This document shows positions 34,212-43,228 of a DNA stretch of 64,000 nt, piece by piece (position 1 is the first letter of the stretch; each line of letters opens with the position of its first letter). Both the position numbers and the translations under genes were made by a program. Origin of the DNA: Hominimerdicola alba 8 (GTDB lineage Bacteria; Bacillota; Clostridia; Oscillospirales; Ruminococcaceae); NCBI RefSeq assembly GCF_000178155.2, contig NZ_ADKM02000040.1, forward strand, positions 1 to 64,000, in the 5' to 3' direction. Below the pieces are notes generated by a model that made no database searches, was not told the DNA's origin, and worked only from the letters and a program-made list of their open reading frames with translations.

Positions 34212-36104
34212 TTACTTAGTCATCAGTTTGCAGACAAGGTTTGCGAACTCAACAGGGTCATCAATGCTCAGACCCTCTATCAGCAAAGCCTGATCGTAAA
34301 GCAGTTTGGTGTACTCGGTAAGGGTGTCCTTGTCATCGGCGTAGAGGGCTTTCAGCTTGCCGAATATCTCGTGGTTGGGGTTTATCTCCAGCGCCTTTTC
34401 AGCCTTTACGCGGTTAGCATCGTTCTGCGGCATAGCGTTGAGGACTTTCTCCATCTCGATAGAGATCATGCCGCCGTCGCTTGACAGGCAAACAGGGTGA
34501 GATTTCAGCTTTTTGGACAGGCGGACAGTCTTTACCTTGTCGGAAATAGCTTTCTGCATGAAATCGAACATGTCCTTGTTCTCCTCGTCCAGCTTCTTAG
34601 CCTCTTCCTTCTCTTCCTCAGTGTCGAGGTCGATATCGGCATCGCTGATGGACTTGAATGTTTTGCCGTCGTAATTTATCATCACCTTGACGCAGAACTC
34701 ATCAACGTCCTGTGTCATGTAAAGCACTTCATAGCCCTTGTCCTTTATCTTCTCGATCTGCGGCAGCTTGTCTATACGCTCTTTGGTCTCGCCGCAAGCA
34801 TAGTAGATATACTTCTGGTCTTCCTTCATACGGGAAACGTACTCTTTCAGGGTAACGTTCTTGCCGTCCTCAAAGGTAGACTTGAACATCAGCAGGTCTT
34901 TAAGTGTTTCGATAGCCGAACCGTAACTCTGGTAAATGCCGAACTTGAACTGCAAACCGAACACCTCGAAGAACTTCTCATACTTCTCGCGGTCATTTTT
35001 CAGCAGTTTGGTCAGTTCGTTCTTGATGGACTTCTCAACGTTCTTGGCGATTATCTTCACCTGTCTGTCCTGCTGTAGCATCTCACGGGAGATATTCAGC
35101 GAGAGGTCTTCGCTGTCGATAACGCCCTTTACAAAGCTGAACCAATCAGGCAGAAGGTCAGCGCACTTATCCATTATCAGCACGCCGCTGGAATACAGCT
35201 GGAGACCCTTCTCATAATCCTTTGAATAGTAGTCAAAAGGCGCTTTTGATGGGATATAGAGCAGAGCATCGTAAGTAGCTATGCCCTCGTTATGGGAGTG
35301 TATGTGTGTAACAGGTTCCTGATAATCGAGGAACTTCTCGGTGTAGAACTTGTTGTACTCCTCTTCGGTCAGTTCGTTCTTGTTCTTCTTCCAGATAGGT
35401 GTCATGCTGTTGAGAGTTTCTACCTCAACGGTGGAAGTAGGTTCTTTGCCCTCTTCGGCATAATTGGTATGCTCAACTTCCATCTTTATCGGGAAGCGGA
35501 TATAATCCGAATACTTCTTTACCAGCTGAGTTATGCGCCATTCCTCGCAATACTCGGAATACTTGTCGTCCTCAGTATCATCTTTGAGTATCATGGTTAT
35601 GGTAGTGCCGACAGTATCTTTCTCAGCAGGTTCGATGGTATAGCCGTCAACGCCGTTGGACTTCCAGAGATAAGCCTTATCACTGCCGTAAGCCTTAGTC
35701 AACACCTGAACTTCCTTAGCCACCATGAATGTTGAATAGAAGCCCACGCCGAACTGACCGATGATGTCAACGTCCTCGCCCAACTCATTATCGTTCTTGA
35801 AAGCCAGCGAACCTGACTGAGCGATAGTGCCGAGATTGTTTTCAAGTTCGTCCTCAGTCATACCGATGCCGTTATCGGAAACTGTGAGTGTCCTCTTCTC
35901 CTTATCAGCGGCTATATTTATAGCGAAATCGTCCTTGTTCAGCCCGATGCTGGTATCAGTCAGCGACTTGAAGTACAGCTTGTCGATGGCATCGCTCGCG
36001 TTTGAGATTATCTCTCTGAGGAATATCTCCTTATTCGTATAGATGGAGTTTATCATCATATCGAGAAGTCTTTTCGACTCCGCTTTGAACTGTTTGGTTT
36101 CCAT
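34212..36104 (-). CDS. htpG: HtpG (bacterial Hsp90 chaperone)
   Basis: ATP-dependent Hsp90-family chaperone of 630 residues. The N-terminal GHKL ATPase domain shows [36 protein letters not shown] and [11 protein letters not shown]; the middle domain has [12 protein letters not shown] with the catalytic Arg; the C-terminal dimerisation domain is present but ends normally without a eukaryotic-type tail. Length fits the bacterial family. AAGGAG precedes the ATG. A perfect CIRCE operator lies just upstream, so HrcA control and heat-shock induction are very likely. Confidence 0.97.
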   Translation of the reverse strand: METKQFKAESKRLLDMMINSIYTNKEIFLREIISNASDAIDKLYFKSLTDTSIGLNKDDFAINIAADKEKRTLTVSDNGIGMTEDELENNLGTIAQSGSLAFKNDNELGEDVDIIGQFGVGFYSTFMVAKEVQVLTKAYGSDKAYLWKSNGVDGYTIEPAEKDTVGTTITMILKDDTEDDKYSEYCEEWRITQLVKKYSDYIRFPIKMEVEHTNYAEEGKEPTSTVEVETLNSMTPIWKKNKNELTEEEYNKFYTEKFLDYQEPVTHIHSHNEGIATYDALLYIPSKAPFDYYSKDYEKGLQLYSSGVLIMDKCADLLPDWFSFVKGVIDSEDLSLNISREMLQQDRQVKIIAKNVEKSIKNELTKLLKNDREKYEKFFEVFGLQFKFGIYQSYGSAIETLKDLLMFKSTFEDGKNVTLKEYVSRMKEDQKYIYYACGETKERIDKLPQIEKIKDKGYEVLYMTQDVDEFCVKVMINYDGKTFKSISDADIDLDTEEEKEEAKKLDEENKDMFDFMQKAISDKVKTVRLSKKLKSHPVCLSSDGGMISIEMEKVLNAMPQNDANRVKAEKALEINPNHEIFGKLKALYADDKDTLTEYTKLLYDQALLIEGLSIDDPVEFANLVCKLMTK

Positions 36105-36134
36105 TTACTTTCAGCTCCTTAGAATTATCTTTGT

Positions 36135-36161
36135 TTAGCACTCCCTTACTCTGAGTGCTAA
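36135..36161. promoter_or_regulatory. CIRCE operator (HrcA-binding site) of htpG
   Basis: TTAGCACTC and GAGTGCTAA are perfect 9-base arms separated by 9 bases, the exact CIRCE consensus. Confidence 0.97.
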
Positions 36162-36165
36162 ATCT

Positions 36166-36193
36166 ATTATACCACCAACAGCAGGAATTTCAA
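36166..36193 (-). promoter_or_regulatory. Sigma-A promoter of htpG
   Basis: On the minus strand TTGAAA (36193-36188) and TATAAT (36171-36166), 16-base spacer, directly upstream of CIRCE. Confidence 0.85.
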
Positions 36194-36450
36194 GAGGTTA
36201 CACAAAATAGCTGTTATTTATTTACCGTTTATTCATAAATCCCTTTCGAGCACGCTCTGTTTCGGAATGGCTATGCCCGCAAACAGGTGAAGCTGGAATG
36301 CGGCGGTTTCGGCATTACCGACCTTTCTGACTCACGCACGCTTTTTGAACTCACCTGATTTTGTTTGACAGCAAAGTGTCCGCTAAAACGGCATTCTCGC
36401 GGTCATGCCAACAATTATGAATCAAAAAGAGCGACCGCTCACGACCGCTC

Positions 36451-37431
36451 TTATTGTCTGCTCTTTAATATCATTATGATGTGTCCCGCAATGTTCTCCA
36501 GCGATAAGCTGATGTTCGCCGCGCCATTTTCTGCCGCCGCTTTCGGCATGCCGTATACGACCGCGCTCTGTTCGCTCTCAGCGATATTGTACGCGCCCAT
36601 TTTACGCATATCCAACATACCCTTAGCGCCGTCACTGCCCATACCTGTCAGTATAACACCGATAGCGTCGCTTTTTGCCGCGTATGCCGCCGAATCAAAC
36701 AGTACATCTACCGACGGACAATGCCCGTTGACTTTCACACCCGGTTCACTGTTGACAAAATAGCCTTTCTTATCTTTAAAAAGCCGCAGATGTCTTCCGC
36801 CCGCCGCTATGACCACCATGCCGCGTTTTAAATAGGTGCCGCTATGCGCTTCTACCACCGTCAGCGGCAGGCTTGCATTCAGCTGAGATGCGTACAGCTT
36901 GGTATAACCCTCAGGCATGTGAAGCACGCACACCACAGGCGGGCAGTCCGCAGGCAGACCTTTCAGCACCACAGGCAGAGCATTCGTGCTCCCCGTAGAA
37001 CCGCCTATAACTATGACTTTCCCCGTTTCCGGCGGAGTTATCAGCTTCGGTCTGACGATATTCGTACAACCCCGAATGCTTGTTGCCAGCCGCGCCAGCA
37101 AACGTTCATTTCCGCCCTCACCGACATGTATATTTATCACATCGAGCGCCCCCGCCTGTATCAGCGAGGATTTTGATACGTTCTGAGCCAATATCGCTAT
37201 GACAGGCACAAAATAGCGAGGTCCCAGCCCGCGAATATATTCAGCCGCATCAAAACCGACCGTCTTGCTGACATCAAGCACCAGCGCCGCAGGTTTACCG
37301 CCCGCAAGCATCTGCTTTGCCGTTGCCAGCCTGCCCGCCCTTAAGACAGTGCCGTCAGGCAAATGCTTTTTAAGACCGACCGTGAGCAGTTCCTGCATCT
37401 TAAGGCTGTCTGAAATTATAAAAATAGTCAT
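36451..37431 (-). CDS. cheB: CheB-type protein-glutamate methylesterase
   Basis: Removes methyl groups from chemoreceptors or related signalling proteins. The 326-residue protein has a receiver domain (about 1-120; Asp 53 in LVLDVSK is the likely phospho-acceptor, although only one of the two N-terminal acidic residues is obvious) and a catalytic domain with IGGSTGS (Ser 145), VLHMPEGY (His 171) and GMGSDGAKG (Asp 267), the complete triad. Its ATG overlaps the cheR stop by the ATGA arrangement, so the two are translationally coupled. No receptor, CheA or flagellar gene is in view. Confidence 0.92.
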   Translation of the reverse strand: MTIFIISDSLKMQELLTVGLKKHLPDGTVLRAGRLATAKQMLAGGKPAALVLDVSKTVGFDAAEYIRGLGPRYFVPVIAILAQNVSKSSLIQAGALDVINIHVGEGGNERLLARLATSIRGCTNIVRPKLITPPETGKVIVIGGSTGSTNALPVVLKGLPADCPPVVCVLHMPEGYTKLYASQLNASLPLTVVEAHSGTYLKRGMVVIAAGGRHLRLFKDKKGYFVNSEPGVKVNGHCPSVDVLFDSAAYAAKSDAIGVILTGMGSDGAKGMLDMRKMGAYNIAESEQSAVVYGMPKAAAENGAANISLSLENIAGHIIMILKSRQ

Positions 37432-38261
37432 TTACCGCTCACCTCCTTGCGGTATATTGCAGGCTTCTGCTTAACGTAAGGCATATCCGCAGGGGCAGAT
37501 TCAGCATGCCCTATATAGAGATATCCACCGTCTTCAGTGACATCATAAAAACGCCTGCACAGATGTGATTTGGTATCATCATCAAAATATATCATCACGT
37601 TGCGGCAGAGTATCAGGTCGAACTTTTTCTTGAAACCTATCTCTTCCATCAGGTTGTGGTACTTGAATATCACCTTGCTCCGCAGACTTTCCTTGACTTG
37701 ATAAAGCCCGTGAGAGCGCTGTTCAAAGTACTTTCTGCGCCATTCTTCGGGCAGATCGTGCAATGCGTTTTCGGTATAGACTCCCCTTGCCGCCGACCTT
37801 AGGGCGTTGAAGGAAATATCCGTCGCGAGTATCTTGAGATCCCAGTCATGCTGTCTGAAACCGAAATACTCATCAAGGCACATGGCGAGATTGTAAGGTT
37901 CATTACCGAAAGAACAGCCCGCCGACCAGATACGCAGGTCATGGTCTTTCACGGCTTTTTCTGCCTGAGGCAGGAACACCTCACGGAAGTGGTCGAAATG
38001 TTCGGACTCACGCATAAAATATGTGTGATTGGTGGTCAGCCTGTTTATCAGGTTAGCTACTTCTCTGCCTGAATTATCATCAAACACAGCTTCGAGGTAT
38101 TCCGAAAAATTACGGAAACCGCAGTCAGCCACATAGTTTGCCAGTCTTGACTGTACAATAAATTGTTTACCTTCGAGGTCGATGCCGTAGCCGGCTTTAA
38201 CGAAGTTAACAAGTCTGATAAAATCATGTTCAGAAATATTGGTATCACAGCCAACGGACAT
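37428..38261 (-). CDS. cheR: CheR-type methyltransferase
   Basis: S-adenosylmethionine-dependent glutamate methyltransferase of receptor adaptation, 277 residues. The N-terminal helical domain is followed by a Rossmann methyltransferase domain with TYFMRESEHFDHF, IWSAGCSFGNEPYNLAM (variant of SAACSTGEEPYSIAM), ILATDIS, and FDLILCRNVMIYF. AAGGAG precedes the ATG at 38261, which is preferred over upstream in-frame codons. The 92-bp palindromic element lies 25 nt upstream. In a possibly non-motile species the pair may serve non-flagellar signalling such as type IV pili; that is inference. Confidence 0.92.
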   Translation of the reverse strand: MSVGCDTNISEHDFIRLVNFVKAGYGIDLEGKQFIVQSRLANYVADCGFRNFSEYLEAVFDDNSGREVANLINRLTTNHTYFMRESEHFDHFREVFLPQAEKAVKDHDLRIWSAGCSFGNEPYNLAMCLDEYFGFRQHDWDLKILATDISFNALRSAARGVYTENALHDLPEEWRRKYFEQRSHGLYQVKESLRSKVIFKYHNLMEEIGFKKKFDLILCRNVMIYFDDDTKSHLCRRFYDVTEDGGYLYIGHAESAPADMPYVKQKPAIYRKEVSGK

Positions 38262-38286
38262 CGGACAAACTCCTTTCGGTAAGATA

Positions 38287-38378
38287 TATAGCAATCCGCC
38301 TTAAAATCCAGTCACAAGACCCATAGATCCCAGCTTTTGCGACTGGATTTTGTGAATTTAAAAAGTTGGATCGTTATA
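38287..38378. repeat. 92-bp palindromic element, copy B
   Basis: Same length and core as copy A (17959-18050). TATAGCAATCC at one end matches GGATCGTTATA at the other, and the inner arms AAAATCCAGTC and GACTGGATTTT are a perfect 11-base pair. It lies between the cheR promoter and start codon. Confidence 0.85.
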
Positions 38379-38382
38379 GTAA

Positions 38383-38411
38383 ATTATAACACATTTTCCA
38401 CATAATTTCAA
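38383..38411 (-). promoter_or_regulatory. Sigma-A promoter of cheR-cheB
   Basis: On the minus strand TTGAAA (38411-38406) and TATAAT (38388-38383), 17-base spacer. Transcription should begin at the edge of the 92-bp element. Confidence 0.85.
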
Positions 38412-39097
38412 GAGGTTTTGTAAATTTTGAAGAAATCAAAGCCGTTCCGAAAGCGAAGCAGAGCAAAATCACAAAGCAGTGCGCGGATAGAGCGCGCGGT
38501 CAGGCGCTCACCGACGGTGCAGAAACCATGTGCAGACAACGAATCGCATGCTCCGCATTCAGCCGACTGCCATTGTGAATAAAAAGTAAACTCACCACAA
38601 TTCGACAGAAATGGCTTTTATCGGCTTTTCCGAACTGTCATACTCGTAACAAAGCAGTTACAGACCCGCCGTGAAGTAAAAGTATACAAGACCTTTTGAA
38701 GTACGTTTTTTAGTACGTGGCTGTAACCGAATAATTACAGTGTGGTTACAGTTTTCAGAAATTCAACACACAGCAGTTGAAACTTTGAAAAGTTTTCAAC
38801 ACTTAAAAGGCGGTTATTAGGTTTTTACACCTACTTTTTAACACTTTCAACAGAGTTTTCAACATTTTTGTTGTTTAAAACCTGACTTTTCAACTGTCCA
38901 AAAATGTTCGTGTAACCATTTCTTTACCACTTGTTACAGACAACAGGAACATTCGTTCAGCAATGTAACTTTTTTCGCGCAAAGTGCCGATAAATCTATG
39001 TTTCAGCCATTTGGCAAAAACAGTTAGTATATCTCCCTAAACAAAAAAAGAGGTTCAATATTGTGAAAAATGTCGAGAAAAAAGTCTTAACAAGCTG
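38412..39097. other. Gene-free interval rich in TTTTCAAC motifs
   Basis: About 690 bases without a CDS. Between 38640 and 38960 TTTCAAC or its complement GTTGAAA recurs about six times, together with GTTACAG and GTTGAAACTTTG...TTTTCAAC inverted pairs, in AT-rich sequence. No recognised RNA or origin gene is adjacent. Confidence 0.6.
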
Positions 39098-39126
39098 TTT
39101 ACAAATGGTATAAAATGTGTTATAAT
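39098..39126 (+). promoter_or_regulatory. Sigma-A promoter of the phosphoribosyltransferase-like gene
   Basis: TTTACA at 39098-39103 and TATAAT at 39121-39126, 17-base spacer, leader about 55 nt. Confidence 0.85.
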
Positions 39127-39186
39127 AATAGCGTGGAAACACATGAATTTTTCGGGCGGTCAGCCGCCATAGAGGAGGAATATAAA

Positions 39187-39816
39187 ATGGAAGACCGTAT
39201 GCAGACTATACAGTCCATCAAAAACAAAAAGGTGCAGATAGGCGTTATTCCCGGTCATTATGCCACCAACCACTCACACGTAAATTTCTATGTGGATATG
39301 ACTTCTATCAAGACCAGCATGAAGATGGCAAAAGAAGCCGCCGCTGAACTGGCAAGCACTTACGCAAACACCCATATCGACACAATAATCTGCCTTGAAG
39401 GTACCGAGATACTCGGCGGTTTCCTCGCAGACCAGCTGTCGCAGGCGGGCATAAATAAGGGCGAAGATATAAACCTCATCACCCCTGAGCTGAACGCCGT
39501 TAACCAGATGATCTTCCGCGACAATACCCAGAAGAAGGTCTGGGGCAAGCAGATACTCCTGCTCATATCCAGCGCATCAACAGGCAAAAGTATCGGCAGA
39601 GCCGTTGACTGCCTGCAATACTACAGCGGCAAACTGACGGCTATAGGCGCTATATTCTCAGCTATTGAAAAGTACGGCGATATCAGCATACACGCGCTGT
39701 TCACCGACAAGGATCTCCCACACTACGAGAACTACGCCGCAAATTCCTGCCCCATGTGCAAGAGCGGCAAGAAAATAGACGCGCTCATAAACAGCTTCGG
39801 CTACTCAAAACTTTAA
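39187..39816 (+). CDS. Phosphoribosyltransferase-like protein
   Basis: A 209-residue cytoplasmic protein with the type I phosphoribosyltransferase fold: CLEGTEILGGFLADQLSQAG resembles the N-terminal hood region and QILLLISSASTGKSIGRAVD occupies the PRPP loop. The usual acidic pair before that loop (VDDVxxTG) is replaced by ISSASTG, so catalysis is doubtful and a PRPP- or nucleotide-sensing role is possible. A C-terminal NSCPMCKSGKKI contains a CxxC. The frame opens at 39115, but GAGGAGGAATAT before the ATG at 39187 sets the start. Confidence 0.6.
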   Translation: MEDRMQTIQSIKNKKVQIGVIPGHYATNHSHVNFYVDMTSIKTSMKMAKEAAAELASTYANTHIDTIICLEGTEILGGFLADQLSQAGINKGEDINLITPELNAVNQMIFRDNTQKKVWGKQILLLISSASTGKSIGRAVDCLQYYSGKLTAIGAIFSAIEKYGDISIHALFTDKDLPHYENYAANSCPMCKSGKKIDALINSFGYSKL

Positions 39817-39817
39817 T

Positions 39818-40187
39818 AAAAAGCAAAGCGTCCGCAGTTCACTCACTGCGGACGTTTTTCGCTAAAAAATCGCGCCCACGACCTCCCGTGAGCGCGATCA
39901 TTTTCGGTATATCGGCAAGCCCGAATGCCTGCCAACAATTATGAATATGACTATCCCTTTAGCACACCAACTAAAAATGCTGTGAACAAAAGGATAATTG
40001 AGCGCCCCATATCTTTCCCCCGCCTTCGGTGGGGGAAAGATATACAACCAAATTGGGATAAAAGCAAAGCGTCCGCAGTTCACTCACTGCGGACGCTTTT
40101 TTGCTAAAAAATCGCGCCCACGACCTCCCGTGAGCGCGATCATTTTCGGTATATCGGCAAGCCCGAATGCCTGCCAACAATTATGAA
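39818..40187. repeat. Duplicated terminator-repeat block between the PRTase-like gene and proS
   Basis: Two near-identical copies of about 128 nt (39818-39946 and 40059-40187): GCGTCCGCAGTTCACTCACTG hairpin, an ATCGCGCCCACGACCTCCCG hairpin and an end GCCTGCCAACAATTATG. Between them lies a copy of the 34044-type repeat with a 13-pair ATATCTTTCCCCC stem at 40004-40043. No CDS. Confidence 0.85.
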
Positions 40188-40201
40188 TTATGAATTATGA
40201 A

Positions 40202-41644
40202 TTAATAAGCCTTGCCCCAGAGTACCATCTTCTTTGCAGGCTTGCCGCAGCATACGCAGACATCGCTGAGGTTCTCCTGCTCGAAAGGTATGCAGCGTGA
40301 GCCAACGCCTGTCAGTTCCTTTACCTTGTCTTCGCATTCCTCGTTGCCGCACCACATAGCCTTGATGAAGCCGTCGCCGTTGTCTTCCAGCGCCTTGATT
40401 ATCTCATCGGTGGTCTTGCATGCGTAAGTCCTGCGCTCGCGGTTCTCAAGAGCCTTCTGATAAATGCCCTCGCGTACTGCTTCCAGCTTTGCATTTACAG
40501 TTTCAACAAGCTCGGTCAAAGGTGTGAATGTCTTTTCACGGTCGTGTCTTGTTACGATAACGCACTGACCGTTCTCAATGTCCTTAGGACCCAGTTCAAT
40601 GCGCACAGGCACACCCTTCATCTCATACTCGGCAAACTTCCAGCCGGGCGACTGCTCGCTGTCATCGACCTTTACGCGGATACCTGCGGCTTTAAGCTGT
40701 TCGCAGACCTCCTGCGCCTTTTCAAGAACGCCTTCCTTGAACTGCTGTATAGGCACGATAACTGCCTGTATAGGTGCAACAGCAGGCGGCAGAACAAGTC
40801 CGTTGTCATCGCCGTGTGTCATTATTATAGCACCTATCAGTCGTGTGGTAACGCCCCACGAAGTCTGGTGAGGATAGCTCAGCTTGTTGTCTCTGCCTGT
40901 GAACTGTATGTCGAACGCCCTTGCAAAGCCGTCACCGAAATAGTGTGAAGTGCCTGCCTGGAGCGCCTTGCCGTCGTGCATCAGCGCTTCGATAGCGTAT
41001 GTAGCCTCAGCGCCCGCGAACTTGTCGCTGTCGGTCTTTCTGCCCTTTACTACAGGCATAGCCAGCTCTTTCTCGCAGAAATCTGCATAGCAGTTGAGCA
41101 TGCGCTCAGTTTCTTCGATAGCCTCTTCTGCTGTTTCGTGTATGGTGTGACCCTCCTGCCAGAGGAATTCTCTCGAACGCAGGAAAGGACGGGTGGTCTT
41201 CTCCCATCTTACAACGCTTACCCACTGATTGTACAGCTTGGGCAGGTCGCGGTAGCTGTGTACGATGTTTGCATAGTGCTCGCAGAACAGTGTTTCAGAG
41301 GTAGGTCTTACACACAGTCTGTCCTCCAGCTTCTCACTGCCGCCGTGTGTTACCCACGCAACTTCGGGCGCAAAACCCTCAACGTGGTCTTTTTCCTTCT
41401 GCAAAAGGCTTTCGGGAATGAACATGGGCATGCAGACATTCTCGTGACCCAGTTCCTTGAATCTGGTGTCCAGAATACGCTGTATATGCTCCCAGATAGC
41501 GTAGCCGTAAGGTCTTATTACCATACAGCCCTTAACGCTTGTGTAGGCTATCAGTTCAGCCTTTGTACAGATGTCGGTGTACCACTTTGCGAAATCCTCG
41601 TCCATTGAGGTTATCGCATCGACCATTTTCTTGTTCTTTGCCAT
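40202..41644 (-). CDS. proS: Prolyl-tRNA synthetase (archaeal/eukaryotic type)
   Basis: Charges tRNA-Pro. The 480-residue chain lacks the long editing insertion of the bacterial type and has class II motifs: [45 protein letters not shown] with the following GDD, then the anticodon-binding domain and a C-terminal zinc-like extension ending [18 protein letters not shown]. This type is common in Clostridia. TTAGGAG precedes the ATG. The TAA stop lies in an AATTATG repeat. Confidence 0.96.
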   Translation of the reverse strand: MAKNKKMVDAITSMDEDFAKWYTDICTKAELIAYTSVKGCMVIRPYGYAIWEHIQRILDTRFKELGHENVCMPMFIPESLLQKEKDHVEGFAPEVAWVTHGGSEKLEDRLCVRPTSETLFCEHYANIVHSYRDLPKLYNQWVSVVRWEKTTRPFLRSREFLWQEGHTIHETAEEAIEETERMLNCYADFCEKELAMPVVKGRKTDSDKFAGAEATYAIEALMHDGKALQAGTSHYFGDGFARAFDIQFTGRDNKLSYPHQTSWGVTTRLIGAIIMTHGDDNGLVLPPAVAPIQAVIVPIQQFKEGVLEKAQEVCEQLKAAGIRVKVDDSEQSPGWKFAEYEMKGVPVRIELGPKDIENGQCVIVTRHDREKTFTPLTELVETVNAKLEAVREGIYQKALENRERRTYACKTTDEIIKALEDNGDGFIKAMWCGNEECEDKVKELTGVGSRCIPFEQENLSDVCVCCGKPAKKMVLWGKAY

Positions 41645-41702
41645 ATTTTTTCAACTCCTAAATATATGTACGGCGAGTTCAAACCGCCACTTTTTACTTG
41701 TA

Positions 41703-42305
41703 TCATTCCTTACCGTCAAGGATAATATCATCAATATACAAACACCCGTATGGCTGTTCATCATCGGGCAGATATTCAACATCGTGATACTGAACGGTAC
41801 TGCCATTTTCGTCAAGCACACCATACCGCAGAAAAAACGAGTCACATAGTTCGTCCGTATCTATCCCGAACAGCATGTTCAGCTTGAATATACTGCAAAC
41901 ATAGCGCACCTCTTTTATCGGCACTTCGCGGACAAACTTATCCTCATTCTCATACATAGAATAAATTTCCCGCAGTTCTTCCGCGATAAGACCGTCCATA
42001 TCTTCACTTTCCGCAGTTATGACATCTTCCGCGCCGCCGATGTATGCCCGTTCAAAGAAGTCTGTCGCTTCAAAATAGCTCTCATCAACAGTTCTCTCAC
42101 AATGCTGACCGAAACACTGTCTGCCGTTCAGGTCAAACATCAAGACCTCGTTCCCGCTGTCAGCTTTCTCGCGGCGGTCGATAAGCACTGCGGCTTTGTC
42201 ATCGCGCAAAAGCAGCCACGCCAACAAAAGCGTATATCCGCCCGCATCATTATCCGCGTTTATCCTGATGACCGCATTACGGAGCGCTTTTTCATTTATC
42301 TTCAT
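41703..42305 (-). CDS. Hypothetical protein (200 aa)
   Basis: No family recognised. The product is acidic, without signal peptide or transmembrane segments, and contains a TLLLAWLLLRDDKAAVLID segment in its first third that could be a buried strand-helix. AGGAGG precedes the ATG at 42305, chosen over in-frame codons upstream. It overlaps the upstream membrane-protein gene by 14 nt, so the two are coupled. proS follows 58 nt downstream on the same strand. Confidence 0.7.
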   Translation of the reverse strand: MKINEKALRNAVIRINADNDAGGYTLLLAWLLLRDDKAAVLIDRREKADSGNEVLMFDLNGRQCFGQHCERTVDESYFEATDFFERAYIGGAEDVITAESEDMDGLIAEELREIYSMYENEDKFVREVPIKEVRYVCSIFKLNMLFGIDTDELCDSFFLRYGVLDENGSTVQYHDVEYLPDDEQPYGCLYIDDIILDGKE

Positions 42306-42651
42306 CGCCGCTTTCCTCCTGCGGTGCTTCGGCATTCTTCTTTTTTCTGCCCAAATTCAGCGCATATATGTCCTCGTTGTATATCTTGTAATTCGGGTCA
42401 AAGCCATCTTCCTTTGAGGCTTCAAAAGCGCTGTGCGCTTCATATTCGTGGGGAGAATGTCCCGTAGCCGCATCGTCCACCCTTTCGGGCGCGACACCTC
42501 TCTGCTCTATCTTCTCGGCAAGAGCGGGATTTTTCTTCTCTATCCATTTTGCGAGTTTAGGCGTGACCAGACAAGCCAGCACGATAAGCCCCATTATAAT
42601 GATACAGCCGACGGCAAGCCCGCCAAATCTGCTGAGAAGTTCAGTGTTCAT
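42292..42651 (-). CDS. Small single-pass membrane protein
   Basis: 119 residues: an N-terminal membrane helix (GGLAVGCIIIMGLIVLACLV, about 10-29), then a basic and helical stretch and an acidic tail (EAPQEESGDEDK). The function is unknown; it looks like a bitopic protein with a cytoplasmic tail. AGAGG precedes the ATG. It overlaps the hypothetical gene downstream. Confidence 0.7.
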   Translation of the reverse strand: MNTELLSRFGGLAVGCIIIMGLIVLACLVTPKLAKWIEKKNPALAEKIEQRGVAPERVDDAATGHSPHEYEAHSAFEASKEDGFDPNYKIYNEDIYALNLGRKKKNAEAPQEESGDEDK

Positions 42652-42697
42652 GGTTTTACCTCTGTTTGTTATTTTTGCGAAATTACGGCACTTGCGC

Positions 42698-43225
42698 TCA
42701 TCGAACCGCCCTTATCTTCTCCCACTCTTCGCGGGTGATGGCATAGACATCTGTCACGCCCCCGTCATCTTCACAGCTTTCCGCAAAGTGTGCGCCGTAA
42801 GACATGGCAGTCTTCGCAGAGGGCACATTTTCATGCTTCATGTAAGAATACAGCACCCTAAACGGAGTGTTCTCAAAAGCCCAACCGCACACCGCGCAGG
42901 CAGATTCCTTAGCATAGCCCCGCCTCTGCATGTCGCGGCGGATATGATAGCCTATCTCAGGGCGTATACTGCCGTTTATATTCTGCATGGTCAGACCGCA
43001 GTCGCCTATCAGCCTGCCATTTTCTTTAAGGCATACCGCCCACAGCCCGAAGCCGAAAATGCGGTATCTTTCAAGATTTTTCTCTATCCAGCCGCGCACC
43101 CGCACTTCATCGAACACGCAGGGATAGTACCGCATTATCTCGCTGTCACACAGCACCTCGCACAGTGCGGGCGTATCATCTGAAGTCAGTTCGCGCAGTA
43201 TCAGCCTTTCGGTGAATATCTCCAT
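42698..43225 (-). CDS. GNAT-family N-acetyltransferase (RimJ/RimL-like)
   Basis: A 175-residue acetyltransferase. TERLILRELTSDD starts the fold, IEKNLERYRIFGFGLWAV and GRLIGDCGL follow, the acetyl-CoA-binding region is RPEIGYHIRRDMQRRGYAKE (R-x-x-G-x-A pattern), and a C-terminal helix ends the chain. The substrate is unassigned; close relatives acetylate protein N-termini, ribosomal proteins or small amines. It begins 3 nt after the MBOAT stop and is probably co-transcribed with it. Confidence 0.88.
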   Translation of the reverse strand: MEIFTERLILRELTSDDTPALCEVLCDSEIMRYYPCVFDEVRVRGWIEKNLERYRIFGFGLWAVCLKENGRLIGDCGLTMQNINGSIRPEIGYHIRRDMQRRGYAKESACAVCGWAFENTPFRVLYSYMKHENVPSAKTAMSYGAHFAESCEDDGGVTDVYAITREEWEKIRAVR

Positions 43226-43228
43226 CTC

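Larger units (their letters stand above)
36105..36450. other. Regulatory region of htpG and terminator-side spacer of cheB
   Basis: Contains the htpG promoter and CIRCE (both listed), about 150 bases of unassigned sequence, and from about 36374 an AAAACGGCATTCTC...CCAACAATTATGAAT repeat end followed by a GAGCGACCGCTCACGACCGCTC hairpin that can terminate cheB. Confidence 0.7.

Noticed and set aside
38640-38960. Possible chromosomal origin (oriC) because of repeated TTTTCAAC motifs
   Set aside because: No dnaA or dnaN is adjacent and the motif differs from the TTATCCACA DnaA box.
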